From positions 1-46,966 of IMG/VR virus record IMGVR_UViG_3300035662_000046: 46,966 nucleotides of DNA. One strand, given 5' to 3'. Below are positions 22,285-29,149 of the stretch, piece after piece. Under the pieces are notes generated by a model. The model saw nothing but the letters and a program-made list of their open reading frames with translations, was not told the DNA's origin and did no database searches. How positions within the stretch are numbered: the stretch's first letter is position 1; every line of letters starts with the position of its first letter. The DNA is from a virus. A program made the position numbers and the translations under genes.

Positions 22285-22515
22285 ATGGCCCTCAAGCCCG
22301 GAGACGTCTCAAATTTCGAGACGATAAAACGCGCCTTCAAGAACAAGGATGTTGCCCTGGTGGAATGCACCGATGCAGTTACTGGCGAATATGTCGCCGT
22401 GATTTGCGCGGTCCAGGAGGAAGAAGGGGACAATGTTGCCATGGTCCCCCTGGCCCGCCTGTTCGCAGGTAACCCGTATGCGGAGGTTCTGCCTCCGGAA
22501 ATCGAGGGGGCCTGA
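22285..22515 (+). CDS. DUF6117-like small protein (76 aa)
   Basis: Pattern NFETIKRAFKNKDVALVECTDAVTGE, then VAVICAV and VPLARLFAGNPYAEVLPP. The F(D/E)T...A...VAL(V/M)EC-xDA-xTGE...NPY...PP layout matches what I recall of DUF6117, a small phage family without known role. It is the first gene of a three-gene unit read from promoter module C. Confidence 0.65.
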   Translation: MALKPGDVSNFETIKRAFKNKDVALVECTDAVTGEYVAVICAVQEEEGDNVAMVPLARLFAGNPYAEVLPPEIEGA

Positions 22516-22517
22516 CC

Positions 22518-22784
22518 ATGAAACAATTGATCGAGCGCGATGGCTGGACCCTGGTCCATGAGGGCACTACGCGGCCCGCTTGCCTGGGCGATACTGTCAC
22601 CGACTTTAGGGGCGATAAGGCGGAGCTTTGCGGCGGTCACCCGCCCCGCCACGCGGCCAGCACTGGCCGCGTGTATGTCGAGCCCGGGGCGGAATATTTC
22701 CCCAGCGTTTTTGGCCTCGAGTGGGCCAAGGTCCCAGCCCTGGCCCGCCTGGGCTGGGTGGGCCAGTATGGCGCGGAGGCCTGA
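22518..22784 (+). CDS. Small conserved phage protein (88 aa)
   Basis: Contains RDGWTLVHEGTTRPACLGDTV, DFRGDKAELCGGHPPRH, STGRVYVEPG and an EYFPSVFGLEWAKV end. FRG(D/E)...GG.PPRH..STGRV is a pattern I have seen in uncharacterised phage proteins. It starts two bases after the previous stop and is co-transcribed with its neighbours; there is only a poor ribosome site, so coupling is likely. Function unknown. Confidence 0.65.
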   Translation: MKQLIERDGWTLVHEGTTRPACLGDTVTDFRGDKAELCGGHPPRHAASTGRVYVEPGAEYFPSVFGLEWAKVPALARLGWVGQYGAEA

Positions 22785-22786
22785 CC

Positions 22787-23047
22787 ATGCACATAGAACA
22801 ATTGGCCCTGGCCGTGATCCATGATCCCACCACCCAGGGGGCCAGGGCGAAAGCCTTGGCCCTGTTCCTGATGACCACGCGTAATGCTGCCGTGCTCTCG
22901 CTCATGCAGTCGGTTTACGCTGAACTGGACAAACCCATTTATGAGGGCGTGACGTTCACGGATGACCAGGGCGAGCCGGCCGAGTGCTGGGCAGCGGCCG
23001 ATATGGTCCTGCAGTCCGAAATTGATCGGGCGCTGGTGGCCGATTAA
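22787..23047 (+). CDS. Small hypothetical protein (86 aa)
   Basis: Helical protein (MHIEQLALAVIHDPTTQGA, then ARAKALALFLMTTRNAAVLSLM) with an acidic C-terminal half. Not recognised. Starts two bases after the preceding stop, with GGAGG about ten bases upstream. Last gene of the module C unit; module D begins directly after it. Confidence 0.65.
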   Translation: MHIEQLALAVIHDPTTQGARAKALALFLMTTRNAAVLSLMQSVYAELDKPIYEGVTFTDDQGEPAECWAAADMVLQSEIDRALVAD

Positions 23048-23057
23048 AAAATACAAT

Positions 23058-23140
23058 TGGCCCGTGGGCCACGGACCTGGGTTATAATGTGGTCTGCTGC
23101 AGCGGCCGCTGCAGCTAAACCCTTAGAAAGGATAGAGATC
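23058..23140 (+). promoter_or_regulatory. Promoter with 5' hairpin, module D
   Basis: An A-tract and TGGCCC/GGGCCA inverted repeat (23058-23071) precede TATAAT (23083-23088). Seven bases later a 20-base palindrome (23096-23115) forms an 8-bp stem GCTGCAGC/GCTGCAGC with a GGCC loop. AGAAAGGATAGAG and ATG 23141 follow. Confidence 0.7.
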
Positions 23141-23473
23141 ATGGACCAATCTGAAATGCTCACCCTGCTCGGCGGACTGTATGACAAGCTTGTCAGCGAT
23201 GTCGCCCAGCGGGTCCAGACCGAACTGGCTGGCAAAGTCACCGAAGGCGCATCCGCTGCCATCGAAGGGCTCAAGGGAGACCTGGACTCCCGGATCAGCG
23301 CCGGTATCGAGGACTGGGCCGATAACTACCTGAATGACCGCCTCGATACCTGGGCCACGGTCCACCTGGACATTGAAGGCGATATCGACCGCTACGTCAG
23401 GAAGGACCTGGACCTGACCGATCTGATAACTGAGACAGTTAAGGACCTGACCTTCGAGATTACAGTTAGTTAA
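23141..23473 (+). CDS. Acidic helical protein (110 aa)
   Basis: Asp-rich helical protein (LTLLGGLYDKLVSDVAQRVQ; later LNDRLDTWATVHLDIEGDIDR and KDLDLTDLI). The strong negative charge and helix pattern are compatible with a DNA-mimic or with a protein that binds a host factor, but no family is recognised. It forms its own transcription unit between promoter modules D and E. Confidence 0.65.
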   Translation: MDQSEMLTLLGGLYDKLVSDVAQRVQTELAGKVTEGASAAIEGLKGDLDSRISAGIEDWADNYLNDRLDTWATVHLDIEGDIDRYVRKDLDLTDLITETVKDLTFEITVS

Positions 23474-23480
23474 AAAAATG

Positions 23481-23559
23481 TAGCACCGGGATAAAAACCG
23501 GTGCTATAATGTCATCACTGCAGCACGGTGCTGCAGTCAACCCTAGAAAGGATAGAGTC
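23481..23559 (+). promoter_or_regulatory. Promoter with operator-like repeat and 5' hairpin, module E
   Basis: A 9-bp inverted repeat TAGCACCGG (23481-23489)/CCGGTGCTA (23498-23506) overlaps the first bases of TATAAT (23505-23510) and occupies the -35 area. Starting 6-7 bases after the -10, ACTGCAGCA (23517-23525) pairs with TGCTGCAGT (23529-23537). AGAAAGGATAGAG and ATG 23560 follow. Confidence 0.7.
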
Positions 23560-23838
23560 ATGAACAAGGTTATCAATATCAACGGTCAGCGCTTCCTCTT
23601 GCCCACCAGCACCAGCGCCAAGGACGTTGCAGCCCTGGCAGGTTTCATGGTCGGCCTGCGCCCAGTGCAGCAAGAGTACGACTACGACAAGCGTGAGTAC
23701 ATGTTCTATGCTGACCCGTCCGGCGTGCAGGTCCAGCTGGAGGATATGGACCTGGGCGACAAGACCCTGGTCAAGGAGCGCAGCCGTTCCACCTTCGAGG
23801 CCTATCAAGCCAAGAAGGCGGCCGAGGCCAACACCTAA
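23560..23838 (+). CDS. Small hypothetical protein (92 aa)
   Basis: Begins MNKVININGQRFLLPTSTSAKDVAALAGFM, a beta strand then helix, then YDYDKREYMFYADPSGVQVQLEDMDLG. Not recognised. It forms its own unit behind module E and is closed by the intrinsic terminator at 23874-23902, so it is the last gene of the accessory block. Confidence 0.7.
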   Translation: MNKVININGQRFLLPTSTSAKDVAALAGFMVGLRPVQQEYDYDKREYMFYADPSGVQVQLEDMDLGDKTLVKERSRSTFEAYQAKKAAEANT

Positions 23839-23873
23839 CACAAACTGGGCCCTCGGGCCCAGGCACACAGGCC

Positions 23874-23902
23874 AAGCCCCAGCAGCTGCTGGGGCTTTTT
23901 TA
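23874..23902 (+). terminator. Intrinsic terminator of the accessory block
   Basis: AAGCCCCAGC (23874-23883) pairs with GCTGGGGCTT (23888-23897), loop AGCT, followed by a T-run. Just upstream, CTGGGCCC/GGGCCCAG (23845-23862) forms a second stem without Ts. Confidence 0.88.
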
Positions 23903-23924
23903 TTTCCCCGCGCGCCGTGTTGCT

Positions 23925-23942
23925 TTTTAGAACGTTCTAAAA
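23925..23942. repeat. 18-bp perfect palindrome
   Basis: TTTTAGAACGTTCTAAAA is fully self-complementary and lies 23 bases after the terminator, followed by TTTTT. It may be an operator for a dimeric protein or a second, weak terminator. Confidence 0.65.
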
Positions 23943-24019
23943 TTTTTCCCACAAGGTGGAGGCGGGGGTGGGTGGGCCCGCCAATCAGTCCGTGGGATGC
24001 GACGCACAGGTTAGAGTTA

Positions 24020-24141
24020 GGGGTCAGCTTTAGAGGGGGAGGGCCATAAACACCCCGTCAACCGGAGCGAACGCCCCTATCCCGATTTTTGGCCAAGGAA
24101 AACCTCCCTAGAACCTGACCCCCGGGGGCCATAAACACCCC
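24020..24141. repeat. Direct and inverted repeats upstream of the large terminase gene
   Basis: GGGCCATAAACACCCC occurs at 24041-24056 and again at 24126-24141. GGGGTCAG (24020-24027) and CTGACCCC (24115-24122) begin an imperfect inverted repeat that continues into the flanking G-rich and C-rich stretches. The rest of the 344-base gap before the terminase holds no gene I can support. Confidence 0.65.
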
Positions 24142-24146
24142 CCTTG

Positions 24147-24175
24147 TTTTCAAAATCGATATACGGGGGTATATT
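24147..24175 (+). promoter_or_regulatory. Candidate promoter immediately before the large terminase
   Basis: TTTTCA (24147-24152), 17 bases and TATATT (24170-24175). A transcript would start at about 24182-24183, the terminase ATG itself, so the message may be leaderless. Confidence 0.45.
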
Positions 24176-24182
24176 TGTAGCT

Positions 24183-25646
24183 ATGTCAAAACCTGAAGAC
24201 CTCGAAGCCGAAAGGCTTCGCCTCGAACTTCGCCTGCAATTTCTTGAAGCCCAGGAACGCGCAACAAGTAACTTCCTGGATTTCTGTCGATACGTGTGGC
24301 CTGAAATGATCGTCGGCGAACACCATCGCCGGATCGCTGCTGCCCTGGATCGCGTGGTCGAAGGCAAGTGCAAGCGCCTGATGATCGCGATGCCTCCCCG
24401 TCACGGCAAGTCGCAGATGGGCAGCTATCTGTTCCCTGCCTATTTGATGGGCCGGGTCCCCGATTCAAAACTCATTGTCGGCTCCCATACTGCTGAACTT
24501 GCGCAGCGGTTTGGCCGGATGATCAGGAATCTTGTTGAGGACGAGAAGTACAAAGAACTCTTTCCGAAGGTGAGCCTCTCAGCAGACAGCAAGGCCGCCG
24601 GCCGGTGGAACACGAACCTTGGTGGTGAAGCCTTCTTCATCGGCAAAGGCGGCGCGATGACCGGCCGGGGCGGCAATGTTGTTGTGCTCGACGACATCTT
24701 GGACGAGCAGGATGCTTTGTCTGAGACCGCCATGGAGAACACTTACGAGTGGTATACCTCTGGCCCCCGGCAGCGGTTACAGCCCAATGGTTCAATTATC
24801 GTAATCAACACACGATGGAAAACGGACGACCTATCGGGCCGCCTGCTCAAGCAGCAGGGGTATCTCAAGAGCGATCAGTGGGAGGTGCTGGAATTTCCTG
24901 CGATCTTGCCTTCCGGAAATCCACTCTGGCCGGAGTACTGGAGCTTAGACGAACTGGAGAAGGTCAAAGTATCTATCGGCTTGAAGAAGTGGAACGCCCA
25001 GTGGCAGCAGCAGCCGACCAACGACGAGGGGGCGATCCTCAAAAGAAACTGGTGGAGGAAATGGCAATACGACGAGCCGCCACAGTGCGACTATGTCCTG
25101 CAGTGCTTGGACACCGCCTACAGTAAGAAGGAGACGGCGGACTACTCTGTTATCAGCACCTGGGGCGTGTTTACCCCGGATGCCGATTCGGGGCCCAACC
25201 TCATCTTGCTCAATGTGCGCAAGGGCCGGTGGGATTTCCCGGAACTCAAGCGCGTGGCCAAGGACGAGTATCAGTACTGGCGGCCCGACAGTGTCTTGAT
25301 CGAGGCCAAGGCAACGGGGACCCCGCTTCAGCAGGAGTTGCGCCGGCTCGCGATCCCCGTTACTATGTTCTCCCCTGGCGGCCGTAAAACCGGGCAGGAT
25401 AAGATCAGCCGCGCCAATGCTGTTGCTCCCATCCTTGAGTCTGGGATGGTGTGGTACCCAGAGGGCAAAGAGTGGGCCGAGGAGATGGTGGAAGAGTGTG
25501 CTGCTTTCCCCAACGGCAACAACGACGATCAGGTCGACACTGCTGTTATGGCTTGGCACCGATTCCGCCAGGGCAATTTTATCAGCTTGGAAACGGACCA
25601 TGAGGACGAGGGAAGTCTTGACACGCAGCCCGTTGAGTATTATTAG
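24183..25646 (+). CDS. terL: Terminase large subunit (487 aa)
   Basis: The ATPase half has Walker A MPPRHGKSQ (about 70-78) and Walker B VVVLDDILDE (about 166-175). The C-terminal nuclease half has CLDTAYS, IEAKATGTPLQQEL and NDDQVDTAV, giving the acidic RNase H-like active site. It pumps DNA into the prohead and cuts it. No Shine-Dalgarno site is visible before the ATG at 24183, and the promoter -10 lies only seven bases away, so translation may be leaderless. It opens the late region, far from the small subunit at 19006. Confidence 0.93.
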   Translation: MSKPEDLEAERLRLELRLQFLEAQERATSNFLDFCRYVWPEMIVGEHHRRIAAALDRVVEGKCKRLMIAMPPRHGKSQMGSYLFPAYLMGRVPDSKLIVGSHTAELAQRFGRMIRNLVEDEKYKELFPKVSLSADSKAAGRWNTNLGGEAFFIGKGGAMTGRGGNVVVLDDILDEQDALSETAMENTYEWYTSGPRQRLQPNGSIIVINTRWKTDDLSGRLLKQQGYLKSDQWEVLEFPAILPSGNPLWPEYWSLDELEKVKVSIGLKKWNAQWQQQPTNDEGAILKRNWWRKWQYDEPPQCDYVLQCLDTAYSKKETADYSVISTWGVFTPDADSGPNLILLNVRKGRWDFPELKRVAKDEYQYWRPDSVLIEAKATGTPLQQELRRLAIPVTMFSPGGRKTGQDKISRANAVAPILESGMVWYPEGKEWAEEMVEECAAFPNGNNDDQVDTAVMAWHRFRQGNFISLETDHEDEGSLDTQPVEYY

Positions 25647-25661
25647 GGGTCGCCATACAAT
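25633..25661 (+). promoter_or_regulatory. Candidate late promoter TTGAGT-17-TACAAT
   Basis: TTGAGT (25633-25638) lies in the last codons of the terminase; TACAAT (25656-25661) follows after 17 bases, within GCCAT/ATGGC dyad bases. It would serve the long structural genes starting at 25694. Confidence 0.5.
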
Positions 25662-25693
25662 GGCCGCATCCATCTGACCGAGGACCACGAACC

Positions 25694-28600
25694 ATGGCCC
25701 AAGAACTCATCGACAAAATCCGGGCGGCCGCACAGGCGAAGAATGTAAATCCTGATGTGGCCGTGCAGATTGCACGTAACGAGAGTTCCCTCAATCCTTC
25801 GTCCAAAACCAATGCATCCTCGGCAGCAGGCCTGTTCGGGGTGATTGATTCGACCTGGAAGCAGTTTGGTGGCCAGCCCGGCAAGAAGCTCAACCCTGAT
25901 GAAAACATCCGCGTGGGCGTGGATGTGATTGCGAGCAACACCGACTTCTTGCGCCGCAATCTTGGCCGTGAGCCGAGTCCCTCGGAAATTTATACCGCCC
26001 ACTTCTTTGGTCCTGCTGGAGCCCGGACCATCTTAAATGCCGCGCCCGATACGCCTGTCAGCAGCCTGTTTTCGGCGCAGGTTTTGGAAGCCAATCCGCA
26101 TTTGAAGGGCAAGACGGCGGAGCAGGCTCGCCAGTGGTTGTCAAAGAAGATGAGCGGCACAACTCCTGCTCGGGCCCGGGCTCAAGCCCAAACCCCTGCC
26201 CCGGCTACTGCCGCGCCGCAGCCGGCTGTTATGGAGCCGCCTTTGGGTATTTCTGCTTCTGCTGCTCCTCGGGCTGGAGCGCGAGCCGCCCCTGTTGCAG
26301 CAAGCGCCGAGGACCTCGGATCAGGATACAAGGCCGCTTTGGCTTTGGCGTTCTTGGGGGATGAGGATAAGGATCGCGAGGTCAGTGATGATGAGCTTCG
26401 CGCACGGATGAATCGGATTGAGGATGAGGAGTTTGCGCAGCAGTTGGCGGACTATAAGCCTGTCAATGCTCTCCAGGATTTGGAGATCACCGCGCTCAAT
26501 CCGGTCAAGGCTCTGCAGCCGGTGAAAATGGCTGATGGCGGCGAGGCGAAAAAGGATGAGCCAAAAAACGACTCAGCGATGAGGGTTCGGGGAGCGGCTC
26601 GGGCAGCATTGGATAAGGTAGTTAGTCTTGGCATGGGCCCCGGCATGGGCGCTAATCTGGGCTATAACCTATACAAACATTTTTCAGGGAAAACGCCGCT
26701 TGAGGATTTGCTGAGGGACGCAAGGCAAGCAAATCAGCCGATAGACCCGACGAGGGACATGGAACCTATGTCTACGACAGGGGGCCTGTCCGGCGGAATG
26801 CCGCCAGTCAGGCGCTCAAACGGCTCTCCAGAAAGCGGAGAAGTCGCTTTGACGCCCGAAGAGATCGCCGCAGCGTCCCGGCCGGCTACTTTTAACCCTC
26901 AGATTGCTCGCCAGGGGGCCGCCGCCCGTGCTTTGGCAGCCCAGAGGGACGTAAATACGCTGCCGGACCCCCGCACTTATGCTGCTGTGAGCGGTTTTTT
27001 GGGCCAAGCACCCGATCAACTGGGTTTTTCGGTGTTTCACCCTGATCTTCAGGGCATCAAAAGGGCCGGGGAGGTCGGTTTTGCGGCTGGTTTGGTGCCC
27101 GCAGTAGCTCCAGTGGTCGCTCCGGTGGCACGGGCGGTCGGAAATGCGGTCGGAAGAGGGGCCACGGCGCTTGGAATGCGCACCGAAAAGGCCTTGGAAG
27201 CGCCTGTTACCCGTACTTTGGAGCGTGGCGGGCGCAGTGCAGAGATGCTCCAGGCCCTCGGAGCGCAGCCGTCGTTTGCTGTTGCTCCTTCGCAGTCGAT
27301 TTTCCAGCATTTGCCCTCCTCGCAGGCTCCTTTTGTGGGGCGGCTGGACGAATTCGTGGCCAACATGTCGTCTCCGGTCCAGAAAGACCAGTTCCTGGGC
27401 ATGATCAAGGGCAAATTTAGGGACTATGACATCGAAAGGGTGCAGGATGCACTTGCCGATGTGCCTGGAAATGCCAAGATTGCTCCCGCTGAGCTTCTGA
27501 ACAAGGTTAAATCAGTTTTTGACCCCGGCAGATTCAACACATCAGTTTCTCCCCCTGGCAAATACGGCCAAAATTATCAGTCGACAGACAATATCTACCC
27601 CGGCAAGCCGTTGGGGGTGATCCATCTGGCCCAAGAACTGCCTCCAGAGGTCAGGGGAACTCAAGTCGCAGCAAATACTTTGCTGACGATCTTAGATAGG
27701 GCTCGACAAGGTGCGGATAACGGCGTTTTTTCGACCAACCATCAAAAACGCCTTATAGAACTGGCCAAAAACCCAGGCCTCCCAGTTTCCGATGAAGTCA
27801 AACAACGGCTATCGGTTCTCCCAAGCCTTTATGCCTCTGCGGCAGATGATGCAAACAGTATCAGGGGCATACAAACGCTTTTGCTAAACACAGAGGCGTC
27901 CCCTGACTTCATGCCTGCCGTAAAAAGGATTAAATTAGAGATTCGGCAGACAATGCCGAATCTGACGGACGAGCAATTGACAGCCTTGGCCATGCCCAGG
28001 GCCGCAGAAGAGTTGTATCAAAGGGGCTATCAAAAGATTTCGGAGCTTTCTAGGCGGTATGGCGTAGAGGAACCTGATGACTTCTATCCAATGAAGCCAG
28101 ATTTCAACAGCCGCCTTCAAGCAAGTAACCAGACAGCTGCTCCGGCTCAGTTGTCCAGGGCTCAACTTGATAATGTTGCTCGCGAAGTAAACGCAGGACG
28201 GCTAGACCCCAGGGTTCTTGAGTCAGCAATGTCTTATTCAACACCGACCACCTTGTCCTCTCAAGAGAAGGCCATGAGAGAGATAAGAGAAAGCCAAATA
28301 AAACTTATTCAAAGGGAAATCAGCCGTCCCTTTAATAATGCCTTCAATTCAGCAAGAAAAGAAGTAGGCTACTTGATGCCGTATGAGGGCCAACACCCGA
28401 CCTTGAAGGGCTCCCCGTTGAACCCAATTGCGTTTAGCCGGTTTAGCGAACACACCACAAACATCCCCGGCATAGGCAAAGCAGAAGGCATTTATGTCAA
28501 CGAACTGCAGTCCGATCTGCTCGAGTACCTTCAGTCATTCGGTGCTCGGGGCGGGAGCAAAGAGAAAGACAGGGCGATGGCAAAGCAGATTGAAAAACAA

Positions 28601-29140
28601 ATAGCCGATGTCAATGTCAAGCTGAGAAAAGCATCGGAAGAAGGCAAAGACAGTTTGGTAGATTCGCTCTCGGCAGAACGAACTTCTTTGATGGCTAAAA
28701 ACGAGACGATCTATCAAAGGCTTCAGATTGCAGACGCCGCTGAAAAACAAGGGAAGCCTTTCCCCGAGTTTTACCTAACCCAACAGCCTTTTGCTGGCAC
28801 GGAGCGGTCTCCTCAAGTACTGCAGCAGTTGATGGCCAAAAACGCTGTTGTGGGCGCGATTCAGCAGGGCAAACGGTTTGTCGCGTTCCCTGGCCAAGAG
28901 TCTGCCCAGGCGCAGCTTTATGAAAAACTGCCAAACAACCTCAAGCAGGTGATTAAAGACCTTGGGCCAGGATTTGAGCTTCGCGATGTGACTTTGACTA
29001 CCGCAACCGGCGATCCGGTCATGCACAGAGCAATTGTGTGGGGGCCAGAGGCCGCAGCCCGTATCCAGAAGAAGGGCGTACCATTCAAGTCTGGCGGCAT
29101 GGTCGAACGCAAGCGCACCGACAACCGCGCATATCTGTAA
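25694..29140 (+). CDS. Virion-associated lytic transglycosylase / polyvalent protein (1148 aa)
   Basis: Residues 1-150 form an SLT-type lysozyme domain: QIARNESSLNP (catalytic Glu30), SAAGLFGV, then IYTAHFFGPAGA. This should cut peptidoglycan. A Pro/Ala-rich linker follows (about 160-220), then Ala/Val-rich hydrophobic stretches (about 455-485). The C-terminal third is charged and helical and includes VNELQSDLLEY (about 937) and FVAFPGQESAQAQ. ELQSD-type modules occur in very large phage and mobile-element polyvalent proteins. A likely role is opening the cell wall at infection and delivering other domains with the DNA. Its place between terminase and portal is unusual for such a protein. Confidence 0.75.
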   Translation: MAQELIDKIRAAAQAKNVNPDVAVQIARNESSLNPSSKTNASSAAGLFGVIDSTWKQFGGQPGKKLNPDENIRVGVDVIASNTDFLRRNLGREPSPSEIYTAHFFGPAGARTILNAAPDTPVSSLFSAQVLEANPHLKGKTAEQARQWLSKKMSGTTPARARAQAQTPAPATAAPQPAVMEPPLGISASAAPRAGARAAPVAASAEDLGSGYKAALALAFLGDEDKDREVSDDELRARMNRIEDEEFAQQLADYKPVNALQDLEITALNPVKALQPVKMADGGEAKKDEPKNDSAMRVRGAARAALDKVVSLGMGPGMGANLGYNLYKHFSGKTPLEDLLRDARQANQPIDPTRDMEPMSTTGGLSGGMPPVRRSNGSPESGEVALTPEEIAAASRPATFNPQIARQGAAARALAAQRDVNTLPDPRTYAAVSGFLGQAPDQLGFSVFHPDLQGIKRAGEVGFAAGLVPAVAPVVAPVARAVGNAVGRGATALGMRTEKALEAPVTRTLERGGRSAEMLQALGAQPSFAVAPSQSIFQHLPSSQAPFVGRLDEFVANMSSPVQKDQFLGMIKGKFRDYDIERVQDALADVPGNAKIAPAELLNKVKSVFDPGRFNTSVSPPGKYGQNYQSTDNIYPGKPLGVIHLAQELPPEVRGTQVAANTLLTILDRARQGADNGVFSTNHQKRLIELAKNPGLPVSDEVKQRLSVLPSLYASAADDANSIRGIQTLLLNTEASPDFMPAVKRIKLEIRQTMPNLTDEQLTALAMPRAAEELYQRGYQKISELSRRYGVEEPDDFYPMKPDFNSRLQASNQTAAPAQLSRAQLDNVAREVNAGRLDPRVLESAMSYSTPTTLSSQEKAMREIRESQIKLIQREISRPFNNAFNSARKEVGYLMPYEGQHPTLKGSPLNPIAFSRFSEHTTNIPGIGKAEGIYVNELQSDLLEYLQSFGARGGSKEKDRAMAKQIEKQIADVNVKLRKASEEGKDSLVDSLSAERTSLMAKNETIYQRLQIADAAEKQGKPFPEFYLTQQPFAGTERSPQVLQQLMAKNAVVGAIQQGKRFVAFPGQESAQAQLYEKLPNNLKQVIKDLGPGFELRDVTLTTATGDPVMHRAIVWGPEAAARIQKKGVPFKSGGMVERKRTDNRAYL

Positions 29141-29149
29141 GGAAGCAAC

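Noticed and set aside
23096-23115. Polylinker-like PstI/NotI sequence suggesting vector contamination
   Set aside because: The restriction-site look comes from a self-complementary hairpin that fits the structural series of the neighbouring promoters.
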